Shown here: positions 1 to 10,539 of the stretch, piece by piece
How the letters are laid out: every line of letters starts with the position of its first letter
Position numbering within the stretch: the first letter of the stretch is position 1
NCBI GenBank assembly: GCA_018806985.1
Contig: JADANN010000065.1
Location: 1-64,000, forward strand
DNA from: Angiostrongylus vasorum
Lineage: Eukaryota; Nematoda; Chromadorea; Rhabditida; Metastrongylidae
Reading direction: 5' to 3'
Length of the DNA: 64,000 nt
Notes under the pieces: model-generated
Databases searched by the model: none
The model's input: only the letters and a program-made list of their open reading frames with translations
Told to the model about the DNA's origin: nothing
Program-made: the position numbers and the translations under genes

Positions 1-428
1 CAAAATCGCCGAAGCGTCAGCCATCGACCAACAAGAACAACAACAACAACGACAACTACAACGAAGACCCATACCAACTTCGCATCAGCTAAGGAAGATC
101 AGTTTATAAGATCATATAAATAAATATATCAACTATTGCATTTGATTGTTGGATTGGATTAACTACTGGATTGCACAGAACGTTATTGGAGAGAGACAAC
201 AGGGAGCATCATCTACGACAGCACATGGAGAGTGCTTCTTGTGCTGCACCTGTAACACCAAAACAGTCTCTTATTACGCCGATATTTACGTTCTTGTTCA
301 GGCCGCCGGTTGCAACCAATGCCGAGCTGATGGCGGAGACCTTGCCCTCCGTAGAGGAAAACTTTCGTCGTCAAATGTGAGGGGCTCGACTGTGTCGTAC
401 ATCCATCTTTCTCCTATTTGGTCACCTC

Positions 429-830
429 ATGCGAAATCCTACCATAGCACATGGCCGACTTGTCACATTTCTTCTTCTCCAACTTCCGTGTCGAAGAAAT
501 GTCGGTAACATCAACTGCCGCTCACCAGTTTGCGCACCAGACGGAAGCGAAGTGGATACATTTTGCAAATATTTGGAGAAAGTGATCCACAATAAAAAGT
601 CTTTCCCTCAATGCGCTGTTGAAGGTTTGAATGCCAGATTAGGAGAGACCAGCGAAAGTAAACACATGATGGGAGAAATCCTTGATCCGACATGGAAACG
701 AAAATGAGAATCGACTTGTGCGACTCCTGCCCACAGCACATCTCTTCCAAGGAATTTCATTTCTCGAGAACGGAAGAAGTCGGCGATGAACATAGAATCC
801 CTGCAATGTCACGGCTCATGCAAATAACGA
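429..830 (+). pseudogene. RTE lineage-2 retrotransposon, endonuclease-domain relic
   Basis: An open frame from 429 contains the pieces CAPDGSEVDTF, YLEKVIHNKKS and LNARLG. These line up with the AP-endonuclease part of strongylid RTE elements (YAP, then an acidic-Phe-Tyr helix, then GDFNA). After a frameshift near 690 the text continues as NENENRLVRLLP and HLFQGIS, the usual next segment. The catalytic GDFN is degenerate (EGLN) and stops follow, so this is a dead fragment. Two further copies lie at 10540-10930 and 20262-20654 (both minus). A fragment holding the next domain lies at 40690-41815. The lineage name is mine; the family call rests on remembered motifs. Confidence 0.65.
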
Positions 831-1054
831 ACATAGTCGCAAGAAAAAAAATCGTACATCTCCGTTAACGAAATTGTGCCATCATTCTGTGTTGGACACG
901 ATCGTTGCCATCTTTGTTCGAAGAATCGATTCAACCACTTGCTTGCACCGTATCCCATTTCTCAGACATTTTAACTGCAGTGCTTCATAAATAGACATCT
1001 TAGACAAATAGCTTTTCACGCTAGGTTTAAACTAAAACCGATCGCTAGGAGAGC

Positions 1055-1405
1055 GCATACAGAGTAGTGTTTACAGATGTTCTGCAATACACATGGGTTC
1101 GATCCCGCGCACTAGGCTCAGGAAACTTTCCATTCCAAATGTTGAGAGCAAAATGAATGTTTCTGAAAGAAAAGGTTACAACTTCGACGGAAGGCTGTGA
1201 CGAATGTAGTTTAGACATAAATGTGCACTTCGTGTGCTGATATTTCTCCTATACTTTTTATTTGGAATCTCGTCCTTGATTTGCGATCCTTTCGAGGATA
1301 TAATGTTCCCACGTCGATTAAAAAGAGAGCGTAGGGGCGGGGATAGAACCACCGCTTTTGCTTCTTGATCGACAACATTACTAACCACTACGTCCTATTA
1401 CACCA
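1055..1405 (-). mobile_element. Two-headed tRNA-like short element X, copy 1
   Basis: On the minus strand one end (1405-1320) reads GTAGTGGTTAG, then about 30 bases, then GGTTCTATCC, which is tRNA-like box A and box B spacing. The opposite end (1055-1115) reads the other way with GTAGTGTTTACAG and GGGTTCGATCCC. The middle, about 200 bases, is shared by all copies (9955-10312, 19677-20034, a truncated one at 61440-61690 and an internal piece at 50325-50428). It is probably a composite of two tRNA-derived heads in inverse orientation. No terminal duplication was established. Confidence 0.5.
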
Positions 1406-2089
1406 CACAGTGGTCGTCATTGTATTCAACACCCTGACATGAGAAAGCCGGTGTGAAGTTTCCAACGTAGTGTTGTAAAATAAGTCACTCTAACCAAAAC
1501 AAAACAACAAATGCGCCACAACTAAACTTTCTCCAACTCAATAATTGATGAAGCAATCGCAGAAAAATGTGTCCCATTCGTAATATATACACCCACGGGA
1601 CCGTCTCCCATCTAACAGCTAGCTGCTGTACCCAAAGCGGCACCTTACATATGTCCATGTTTACGGTTACATAGACCACTACTGATCTCGAGTTTTTTCT
1701 CATCTAGACTCGCTGGCCTTGCACCTGTTTGAAAAACCTTTCAACGACGACGATTTCAGCACAATGTCGCCACCAACAAAACACCTAGGAAACTTTCCGC
1801 CTGGATGTCTGAATCGCAATTGTAGAATTTAGGTAACACGCTATCGAAGGCTAACGAGTTTATTGTGCGGACAGAGAGCAGTTTGGTAACTCGTGAAGCA
1901 AATTCAGTAACCAGTCAGCCGACCGCTCGAAGTCGATCCAACCAGCTAAAACAGGTAATAGCACTAAAACAGACGAAACTAACTGACGAATTCTTGGTAT
2001 GCCAAAAATCATTTGAGCAGAAAGGCAATCACACATAGAAAACCGTCCAAGTTAACGAAGGTGAAATATTGTTAACTCGTCTGATCGCA

Positions 2090-2754
2090 ATGTCTGACGT
2101 TGCTAGTGGCTCGTCCACAAACGTTTCGAAGGCTTCCAAGACAAAAGCGGCCAAGCAGGCTCCGTCTCATCCGACGTATTCTGCCATGATCCACAATTCG
2201 GTGTCCGACTTGAAGAAGAACTCTGGGTCATCGAAGGCTGCTATCCCTATAGTTAATGGTGTCGCGCTAGAAGCTTGGAGACAATGTTACTAATGTAATT
2301 TTCTTACCCATATTGGCAGGTGATTTTGTTCGAATTTTTTCGTGATGTGCTTTGTTGCATATGAACTCCCATCTCCACATTGCGCCTAAGAAGGCTGTCG
2401 TGAAAGGTGAATTTAAGCAGGTTAAAGGGAGTGGAGCATCTGCAAGTTTCAGGCTTGGAGAGAAGAAATCCGTGTCAGCTGCTAAGAAGGTAAGTGGTGT
2501 ATGTGCCGCGCATTTTGTTCCGCACTTTTCGGGTGGTGTAGTAATAAAGACTTGCTTTTCAGCACTGCAAGAAACCTGGCGCCGAGAAGCACAATTCTTT
2601 CGAAGCTACATCGAAGAAATCTAAGGCGGAAAAGAAGCCGAGGAGCACGAAGAAGACCAAACCTACTAAGGCTAAGACTGCCAAGAAGACCGTCAGCAGA
2701 ACTGCAATGCCGAGAGCCAGGAAGCCAAAAATTTCGGGCTTCAAGACGAAATAG
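2090..2754 (+). pseudogene. Linker histone H1 pseudogene A (three exons)
   Basis: Linker histones bind the nucleosome dyad through a winged-helix core and compact chromatin through a lysine-rich tail. Exon 1 (2090-2294) begins MSDVASGSS and carries HPTYSAMIHNSV and KKNSGSSKAA of the globular core. Exon 2 (2361-2489) has KKAVVKGEFKQVKGS and SFRLGEKK. Exon 3 (2563-2754) is a Lys/Arg tail ending at TAG. Intron 2 is canonical (GTAAGT, then TTTCAG). The copy is dead: an extra C after ATC shifts frame, the CTATAG and CGCTAG stops present in all four close copies are here too, and the intron-1 acceptor is TTGCAT instead of TTGCAG. A likely poly(A) signal AATAAA lies at 2837. Confidence 0.88.
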
Positions 2755-2929
2755 CTTGAGGTATAGATTGGTCGCCATTTGACCCTTCATCTTCCGGAGA
2801 TCTCATGCACATAGTTGTATTTTTTTTACATGCTTGAATAAATATGTACATCGTTAGAATTTGCAGCAGTGTCACTGAGTGGCCAAGTGTCGCCTGGGTA
2901 TGTTGCTGGGACTGAATAAACTGTTGGTT

Positions 2930-3350
2930 GTGTGAACTCCAGGTATTCAGAACGGAATTCTATTCAAATAGGGATTTGCCTAACAGAATACAAAGTTTCT
3001 ACTGCTACATTGCCCTCTAAGAGTGATTTATATGGGTTTAAATACAACGTGGCAGAGCTGCGGCGTCATGAAATTCAGGTTTTGTGGGAAAAAATGCATC
3101 ATTTTTCGTCTGAAGCTGTTTCTCAGATGATTTCCTATGAGATTAGACTCTTCCGAAAGCATTAAATTAACTGAAACATAAATTCGAGTGAAATTTTTCA
3201 ATGTTTGAGTTCGTCCGTGGTCGGATGCTGACACGAATGCAGGCCAGATACTTGGGACTACAACAGAATCGATTATTGAATAGAATTTTGTATGAATCCA
3301 TCGTGCGCCTTATACTAGAGCGTTTTTATAATTAAACCAACATATATTTC
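2930..3350 (+). repeat. Copy of H1 5'-flank repeat
   Basis: This sequence recurs upstream of the other H1 genes: 28380-28780 and 29340-29580 (same orientation), and 6090-6300, 15810-16020 and 56090-56560 (inverted). Here it abuts the 3' end of H1-A, not a promoter, so it marks a rearrangement junction. No coding content recognised. Confidence 0.7.
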
Positions 3351-3358
3351 GCATTGGG

Positions 3359-3640
3359 GCGCGTGTGGCGCAGTGGTCGGAGGTGCCATGCGAAACGCAC
3401 GTGTTATCGATCGCCGCACCCATGGCTCACTAAGTCTTCCATTCCTCTGGGGTCTGCAATTTGGCACCAGACTTGTCTGGGAGAATAGCAGCACTGGCTC
3501 GCTACATCGGTAGGCAACCGCGAGTCATTGTAAAGCACAGATATGCATTCAATCACTTCCAACGATACTTAATGAAGTCAAATGTATGGCGAATCCCTCA
3601 GGGATTGATCAACGCAGAGACCTTTATTCTTTATCATCTA
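3359..3640 (+). mobile_element. tRNA-derived SINE-A, copy 1
   Basis: The head reads GTGTGGCGCAGTGGTCGGAG, a box-A-like tRNA 5' end, followed at tRNA-like distance by a degenerate box B (TATCGATCGCC). The body has the family marks CTTCCATTCC, GGCACCAGACTTGTC and CAGATATGCATTCAATC, and the 3' end approaches the CCTCAGGGATTGATCAACGC signature. Other copies are at 15172, 29597, 31051, 33718, 48102, 51756 and 54084. Confidence 0.75.
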
Positions 3641-3737
3641 TATACGTTACTTGTAGATTGTGCTCTAACCTCAGCACTTATTTATTTTCTATTAAATTCA
3701 TCGCTACTGGATCAGCAGGCATATGATGAGACTACTA

Positions 3738-5905
3738 CTCGGAACCTTTTCATAATTATCTATCCTATTTAGAGTTGATATGGGTTATACATGAATATGC
3801 AGAGATAACAACCAGTACACGTCTCACTGATTAACACTCAAAAGACCGAATTTCTATGAACTTTCGCCTAACAGTTAATTGATGTAGATCTTATGAACCA
3901 CCCTCGTAGATCTGGCACGAGGCATTTATGTATACACAGATATATATACACATCTAATATGCACACATATAAACATGTGCATGTGTATACACACCGGACC
4001 TGATTTGACGACATGGCATCGCACGTGTTATACTCAGCCACCACTGAAGAGGCTATGCAGAGTTTCCACAGCGCCGGCTTGAATAACACGACAGCCCACC
4101 GATGTCAAAAAAGTAGCAGGCACAGGTCTTCAGAGTTTACATGGTAGAATAGATTTCAAGTGGAGAGAATTCGTTCTCGATTACATTGTTGCATAAGAGG
4201 AAAACCCGCATAAGTTTAGCTTGTCAAAATTCCAATTTATGTACCATCAGTCGTCAACTGGCGTTCTGCTCGAGGTCACAAATCCTTATAAGAAGGAGAG
4301 CAATCAGAGAAAGCAAACTTTCGAAAAGAGTTCAGTAGGATAGATCGCGTCAGCACTTTACTGAAACACACTGGAATATAGTTGTGCAAGACCACTTTTA
4401 TCGACTTGAAAAGAACTTTCTGTTCATTTGGTAGCATTGGTCAAACTCGATGGTCCTTCTGCCAAATTGGTTATCGCTCGCGGTTTCTCAGCGATCGTCG
4501 CGGTCCAGGGGTTCCAACCACTCTTCCTTTTCGTGTCAATGTCCTCCTAAAATATTTCATCATTGCCCACCTTCTGGGATACCATTCGTATTCCAAAGGC
4601 AACACTAACCACCACCTGCAGCGAAGAAAAGAAAAACGAGAAGAAAATCAGGAGTGGTCCCAAGAAAGCCAGAATTTCATTGGGATATAGCAAAAATTCT
4701 GGTGTATTTTCGGCTAGTATATGTAAATGGCGGATAAATCCCGTCCCTTGTTCTCAAATCTCTCGAAGAAATTCTTTTGCGTTAAATTTGATCCCGTATA
4801 CTCACCGAATGGTACGATGTCAACGGGTCGGCCCATCTAACTCTTTTTTCTCGTTTCTTCTTCCCTTCATCACCGTTATCTTCTCTCTTCTCGTATTCTA
4901 AAATTGAGCATTGAGTTTCTGCTCCGGTTTTTTTAAATTGGTCTTGGAATTTTCCTACCATTCTTCAGATTATTGGCTAATTTTGCCAATGGCCGGTTAC
5001 GAACGCTTTGATTTCGTCGTCGCAAGGAATCTCGATCTTCCTTTTCTTTCAACTTCTCCGTCTCACTGTTCTTGTTAAACGCTTTCTCAATACGAGGAAA
5101 CATTAAAAATGAAAACGGAATCCATTCTATCATCTTTCGTAAACTGTAAAGTTTTGCGATCTCATACCTTTTTGTCAATCTTCATTTGATGTAGAGAACA
5201 TCGGGTAATACTCGACTCTTTCAAGTTGTCCTTTCTTGTCAGCTGAATATCCATAAGTGTCGTAGTAGGACCAGTCGTCTTTTGGCTCGCAAAATGTGGA
5301 AAATGAATCTTACTCAGATCTACACATTAATCGGAGATAACGCGCCACGTCACGTGTGATAACACTTTCCTAAATCTTACGTGGCAGCGTGTTATCCCAC
5401 GCATCTACAAGATTGCAAATAGAATCAACTCGACGAACATTCCGAGACATTCATAATAAAGACGTAGAATCCTCAAGCAGCAGCCTAGGCGAAACGCTAA
5501 ATTCTCGGTGATCAGGGACGGTGAATTCGATGAAAAAGGATTCAAATTCAAGAACTGGTGGAATGCGCAAAATTAGATGTAATGACAGGTCATGTAAAGT
5601 GCAAAATAAATGAACAACAAGTGTGATATTGAGGCGCTCTCCATTCCTACCTATTTTTTGGTTTTTGGACTTTACCGTAAATGTTTCAATTCTTGCGTCA
5701 GGATCGTCGCTACCACATGAAAATCATTACCGCTTTGCTTTTGTGCCCCATGTGTACTTAGCAGAATAATTGTCGACTTTCCGTCCTCTACTCCACTAAA
5801 CTTTAGGGACCATTCGCATTGGTTTTAGCATGTACGCTCGCGAACTCTAGACACTTAACACTTGACTTCATTCCGAGTCCACTTTTTGAGTTCTGTTTCG
5901 GCGCA
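3738..5905. repeat. Left arm of inverted repeat IR-2 (partner 61890-64000)
   Basis: Reverse-complement matching to 61890-64000 runs from GGAACCTTTTCAT at 3738 to about 5905. It includes the AT-rich microsatellite at 3935-3995, the F1 gene relic and the sequence around 5700 (TTGTGCCCCATGTGTACTT). The partner reaches the last base of the window, so the repeat probably continues outside. The arms differ by scattered substitutions and small indels, so this is an older duplication than the 9.7-kb direct one. Between 3740 and 4380 no gene is recognised. Confidence 0.85.
4424..5288 (-). pseudogene. Unrecognised multi-exon gene family F, copy 1
   Basis: Four exon-like blocks lie in order on the minus strand. 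5288-5175 reads KDDWSYYDTYGYSADKKG and QLERVEYYPMF, then TGA. 5097-4959 reads PRIEKAFNKNSE and PLAKLANNLKNG and ends at a GT donor. About 4870-4806 ends KRVRWADPLTSYHS at GTGAGT. 4615-4424 follows a CTGCAG acceptor and reads VSVAFGIRMVSQK. The same blocks, in the same order, recur at 62518-63366. KRVRW fits the short RVxF motif used to dock protein phosphatase 1, but four residues prove little. The TAG after NDEIF is shared by the two copies. I do not recognise the family. It is probably a relic. Confidence 0.5.
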
Positions 5906-6338
5906 CGGAACACAGATTTTCTACTGGGATCAAACACTCTAATCTTATAGAACATCACCTGATAAACAGCTTCGAACGAAAAGTGCTATATATTCTTTCT
6001 TACAAGGTCGAACTTTCTGGTCGTGTACACTGGGAACTATTTCCGCTTCAACGTATTTCTGTAGTTTTCAACAGCAATTAATTTCTATTATAATTTTATG
6101 TCAAAATGCCTTTGATTGAGTGTTTTGTGGTTGTTTTGTTGTGGAAACACCTAATAACGAGAACGTTTTCCACAAAACTTGAATTTCATGACTGCGCAAC
6201 TCCGCCGCTTTGTAGTTAAACACGCATAAATTCTTCTTAGAGAGCAATTTACCAATGGAAACATTGCATTCTGCTACGCAAATATGAATTCTATTTAAAC
6301 CACAAGCTTCATTACATTTTATGCATTGAACTCGTCAT

Positions 6339-6595
6339 TAGAGAGCTTTTTCCAAGCGCGACACCACACAGTGTCAAGCAATTTAGGTCCGCAGGAGGGT
6401 TAACATAGTTGGATGCGCGGAGGGGGGAACCCCGCGTGACAGACAAGCCGTAGCAACGGACGACAGTCAGCTAATTGTTCGCCAATTAGACCCCCCAAGA
6501 CTAAGATTGTCAAGAAGATCGACAGCAATGCTGTAAAGCCGAAAGCGAAGAAACCAAAGGCTTCCGTCTCTGAGACGAAGAAACTTAAGGAATAG
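6339..6595 (+). pseudogene. Promoter-to-tail deletion histone H1 (delta-H1), copy 1
   Basis: The H1 5' region (about 6339-6485: GACACCACACAGTGTC, GGAGGGGGGAACCCC, GTTCGCCAATTAG) runs directly into the last 36 or so codons of an H1 tail: KTKIVKKIDSNAVKP and KASVSETKKLKE, stop at 6593-6595. The start codon, globular domain and both introns are missing. The tail resembles H1-E (27508) more than H1-A to D. The TATA sequence seen in H1-D is replaced by ACAGACAAGCC. Copies at 16057 and 56601 share the same junction. Confidence 0.82.
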
Positions 6596-6763
6596 ATTCG
6601 TCACCATATATGTCCAGTATTCCAGAGATCTCTCGTACATAGTTGTATTTTTTATGGAGTTGAATGAATATGTACCTCTCTGGAATTTGTAATAGTATCG
6701 CTTACTGGTCAAGTGTCGTCTGGGTATGTTGCTTGGACTCAATGAACATGAAAGCAGATTCCG

Positions 6764-6990
6764 GTCGATGCCAACAAGTTTGCGCCTCGCCCGCTTGATA
6801 AGGAGGATTTTGGTTCTGCGAAAGCTCCCTGACATCGCCAAACCACGAGTATATCCAAACGGGACAAATACCTTTATTGTGGTGTGGATATTCGTGAGTT
6901 CATCTTGACAACTCAGCTTAGCAATGCTATTCAGCGAAACATTTGTAAGAGAGGAAAGCATTGTGGCGAAAAAATCCTTATCATGGAAAG
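6764..6990 (+). pseudogene. Unrecognised conserved exon H, copy 1
   Basis: One frame reads DKEDFGSAKAP, a TGA, then TTSISKRDKYLYCG, VDIREFILTTQLSNAIQRN and KRGKHCGEK, ending at a donor (AAAG then GTAAGG at 6991). The inverted copy at 61312-61084 has CGA where this has TGA, but has its own TAG later. This copy also has an extra A in GCGAAAAAATCC that shifts frame. Independent breaks in each copy imply an intact parent elsewhere. I do not recognise the protein. Confidence 0.5.
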
Positions 6991-7224
6991 GTAAGGCAAC
7001 AGTTTTACCTACATTAGTTCAACACTGTGTGAATAATGGAACGCTGACTTTGACGGTGACGGATTGGCAAGTTTGTTAAGTTGAAGCAAGAGGTAATGGA
7101 TGTTCATGGATGATATTCATAACAAGACGGAAAGTTACTAAATAGAAATTGGACATACAAAATTTTTGGGTTATTCATAAGTTTTCAAAAGAATCACACG
7201 AGAGAATATATAGCAAATGAACCT

Positions 7225-7635
7225 GAGAGTGTAGGAGAATCTCCCAACGGTTTACAGCCTCACCGTGGCTGGGAGGTGTTCCTGGGTGTCGGGCTGCGAT
7301 GTACAGCAGTAGGATTCATCCCCCCCCACCGCACAGTCTTCAAGGCTGAGAAGGAGTCCGGCGTTTCTGTCAGGAAGTACAGCTAAGAGTGAACCAACAC
7401 CAACACCCACCACCGTCCTGGTATCAAACTAGTGGCATGGTGGCAAATCTCCCTCTAATACACTAGGGATGCGTCTGCCTGCGGTAGTGATGACCTCGAG
7501 CAGCCTTTGGCCATACTGACCTCGGGGCTCCAGGGAAACACGATGGCAAAGCCAGCAAAACTCCGAGAAGCGTGGAATATGTTGGTGCCCGCACAACCAG
7601 AGATGACGGGCTGTATAAGTATCCAAGTAGGTATG
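7225..7635 (+). mobile_element. Short dispersed repeat SINE-B, copy 1
   Basis: About 400 bases, with GTGGCTGGGAGGTGTTCCTG at the head, GTAGGATTCATCC (weakly box-B-like) 40 bases on, and GTCCTGGTATCAAA and GGCAAATCTCCCTC in the body. A separate copy at 33275-33548 ends in (AAGT)n, which is typical of a retroposed short element. Other copies: 16943, 57495 and, inverted, 60412-60835. The 5' boundary is uncertain. Confidence 0.55.
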
Positions 7636-8041
7636 CAAAGCTAAGAGGAAAACGAAGAAAACAAAAAGAATAGAAAAGCAGTACAAGTATGAAAAGCCTT
7701 ACAATGAACCAAGTATGCAAGTAGATAACGCAGAAAATTTATCAATGATAATTTGTTTGCTGAAATTAGAGCAGCAATCTAAATTCTTCTTCAAATTCTC
7801 AATGTGGTCAACACCTTTGTTCAAAGGTTAACACTTTTTCTACATTCCATTTTAGCACAGTGTCTAACACAACTGGAGTCTTTTCCCACTCCTTGTTGGA
7901 CCGAACGTTAGCACAGTTTTGTAGTATCCATGCACCAGTGGCCGTAGTTGAAGGACTACGAGCAGCATTTAACACATTGGACCTGAAGTCACAAATTTCC
8001 TGACTAGGTGGTCGGAAAATCTTTGCTGTAAAGCAAGAATC

Positions 8042-8488
8042 CTAATGAAGAACGCAACAGGCTTCTCTTAAAGCCATTAGAGCATAGATTCCACAACAAA
8101 CCACTACGCACCAGTCGCACATGAGACATCCGTAGATAGCGGATACTACAGAACAGGAAAAAATATAACAAGGACGGTGAAGCGCAACTCTTGATCTGTT
8201 TATAAAAAGTCTCGCATCAATGGTGGAAATAAGAGAAGCAACTACCATGCGATCTAGCCCACACGAATAGGAAGCAGCGAGAGAACCTAAAGGCAATACA
8301 GGATCCACTCGCACTAAGACGTAACATGATGACAAATCTGCGTCTTCAGTGGACGAGTTCATTGAATCCGCTTGCCATCTCGAACTCTGCATGCTGCCGC
8401 TTAAACGTAGCCGTATGTAGCAGAAAGCCTCACCGGGAGTTGTGATCCCTGGTTGAATAGAACTGTGTTCCGAATAGCTAAAGTTCAC
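8042..8488 (-). other. Conserved 148-codon frame of unknown nature, copy 1
   Basis: An open frame beginning MNFSYSEHSSIQ contains hydrophobic and cysteine-rich stretches (GSLAASYSCGLDRMVVA, ALHRPCYIFSCSVV). A copy at 58631-58236 keeps 131 codons but follows a different frame near its end. The copy at 18210-17763 is broken by an extra A in a homopolymer. The first residues overlap the H1 3' flank, so the true start is doubtful. A remnant of a nematode chemoreceptor exon is possible from the hydrophobic pattern only; I cannot support it further. Confidence 0.25.
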
Positions 8489-8604
8489 ACTACCAAGAGT
8501 TTATTCAGCCCCAGCAACGTACCTAGAAGACACTTGCCCCACTCAGTGACATTACTACGATTTTCAACGAGGTACATGTTTATTCAAGCATATGAGAAAT
8601 GTAA

Positions 8605-9272
8605 CTATGTGCATGAGATCTCCGGAAGATCAAGGGCTACATGGCGACCAGGCTTTGCAGTTCTGCTGACGGTCTTCTTGGCAGTCTTAGCCTTAGTAGG
8701 TTTGGTCTTCTTCGTGCTCCTCGGCTTCTTTTCCGTTTTAGATTTCTTCGCTGCAGCTTCGAAAGAATTGTGCTTCTGGGCGCCAGGTTTTTTGCCGTGC
8801 TAAAAACCAAGTCTTTATTCCTATAAAATCCGTAAAATGAAGAACAAAATGCGCTGCACGTCCACCACTTACCTTCCCAGGCAGTGACACGGATTTGTTC
8901 TCTCCAAGCCTGAAACTTGCAGATGCTCCACTCTCTTTGACCTGCTTAAATTCACCTTTCACGACTTCCTTCTTAAGCGCAATCCGGAGATGGGAGTTCA
9001 TATGCAACAAAGCACATCACGAAAAATTCGAACAAAATCACCTGCCAATATGGGTAAGAAAATTACATTAGTGACACTGTCTCCAAGCTTCTAGCGCGAC
9101 ACCATGAACTATAGGATAGCAGCCTTCGATGACCCAGAGTTCTCCTTTAAGTCGGACACCGAATTGTGGATCATGGCAGAATACGTCGGATGAGACGGAG
9201 CCTGCTTGGCCGCTTTTTGTCTTGGAAGCCTTCGAAACGTTTGTGGACGAGCCACTAGCAACGTGCAGACAT
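8605..9272 (-). pseudogene. Linker histone H1 pseudogene B
   Basis: Exons on the minus strand: 9272-9067, 9001-8873 and 8799-8605. The core pieces HPTYSAMIHNSV and FKQVKESGASASFRLGE and a Lys-rich tail (STKKTKPTKAKTAKKTV) are clear. Relative to H1-A about 50 bases near the tail's end are deleted, giving a new terminus (PGRHVALDLPE). Breaks: one extra base after the third codon leads to an early TAG, the two shared TAG codons (CTATAG, CGCTAG), and the TTGCAT acceptor. The original H1 promoter is absent; foreign sequence starts about 20 bases before the ATG. Confidence 0.88.
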
Positions 9273-9954
9273 TGCGATCAGACGAGTTAACAATATTTCA
9301 CCTTCGTTAACTTGGACGGTTTTCTATGTGTGATTGCCTTTCTGCTCAAATGATTTTTTGGCATACCAAGAATTCGTCAGTTAGTTTCGTCTGTTTTAGT
9401 GCTATTACCTGTTTTAGCTGGTTGGATCGACTTCGAGCGGTCGGCTGACTGGTTACTGAATTTGCTTCACGAGTTACCAAACTGCTCTCTGTCCGCACAA
9501 TAAACTCGTTAGCCTTCGATAGCGTGTTACCTAAATTCTACAATTGCGATTCAGACATCCAGGCGGAAAGTTTCCTAGGTGTTTTGTTGGTGGCGACATT
9601 GTGCTGAAATCGTCGTCGTTGAAAGGTTTTTCAAACAGGTGCAAGGCCAGCGAGTCTAGATGAGAAAAACTCGAGATCAGTAGTGGTCTATGTAACCGTA
9701 AACATGGACATATGTAAGGTGCCGCTTGGGTACAGCAGCTAGCTGTTAGATGGGAGACGGTCCCGTGGGTGTATATATTACGAATGGGACACATTTTTCT
9801 GCGATTGCTTCATCAATTATTGAGTTGGAGAAAGTTTAGTTGTGGCGCATTTGTTGTTTTGTTTTGGTTAGAGTGACTTATTTTACAACACTACGTTGGA
9901 AACTTCACACCGGCTTTCTCATGTCAGGGTGTTGAATACAATGACGACCACTGT

Positions 9955-10312
9955 GTGGTGTAATAGGACGTAGTGGTTAGTAATGTTGTCGATCAAGAAG
10001 CAAAAGCGGTGGTTCTATCCCCGCCCCTACGCTCTCTTTTAATCGACGTGGGAACATTATATCCTCGAAAGGATCGCAAATCAAGGACGAGATTCCAAAT
10101 AAAAAGTATAGGAGAAATATCAGCACACGAAGTGCACATTTATGTCTAAACTACATTCGTCACAGCCTTCCGTCGAAGTTGTAACCTTTTCTTTCAGAAA
10201 CATTCATTTTGCTCTCAACATTTGGAATGGAAAGTTTCCTGAGCCTAGTGCGCGGGATCGAACCCATGTGTATTGCAGAACATCTGTAAACACTACTCTG
10301 TATGCGCTCTCC
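9955..10312 (+). mobile_element. Two-headed tRNA-like element X, copy 2
   Basis: Same element as 1055-1405, opposite orientation. The left head (GACGTAGTGGTTAG, then GGTTCTATCCCC at 10011-10022) and the right head (inverted, GGGATCGAACCCATG at 10254-10268) are both present. Confidence 0.5.
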
Positions 10313-10539
10313 TAGCGATCGGTTTTAGTTTAAACCTAGCGTGAAAAGCTATTTGTCTAAGATGTCTATTTATGAAGCACTGCAGTTAAAATGTCTGAGA
10401 AATGGGATACGGTGCAAGCAAGTGGTTGAATCGATTCTTCGAACAAAGATGGCAACGATCGTGTCCAACACAGAATGATGGCACAATTTCGTTAACGGAG
10501 ATGTACGATTTTTTTTCTTGCGACTATGTTCGTTATTTG

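Larger units (their letters stand above)
1..2975 (+). repeat. Left arm of inverted repeat IR-1 (partner 8430-11357)
   Basis: The reverse complement of 8430-11357 matches this stretch almost base for base. Base 1 pairs with about 11357, so the repeat runs off the left edge of the window. The arm contains, in order, a CAA/AAC trinucleotide tract near 28-60, an RTE endonuclease relic, a tRNA-like repeat, an AT-poor stretch with nothing recognised (about 1410-2075) and H1 pseudogene A. Identity fades near 2975, just past the H1 3' flank. Confidence 0.9.

Noticed and set aside
146..508. 120-codon frame with CxxCCxC-like cysteines
   Set aside because: A different frame over the same bases looks more protein-like and the copies in B and C differ by indels; probably part of the RTE lineage-2 5' region.
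1097..1118. Possible genuine tRNA gene (GGGTTCGATCCC box)
   Set aside because: No complete cloverleaf around it; it recurs as part of element X.
2755..2930. Histone 3' stem-loop after H1
   Set aside because: No GGCTCTTTTCAGAGCC-type hairpin seen; an AATAAA signal is present instead.
6467..6961. 164-codon minus-strand frame, repeated at 16185-16679
   Set aside because: It runs antisense across the delta-H1 tail and exon H, both of which read better on the plus strand.
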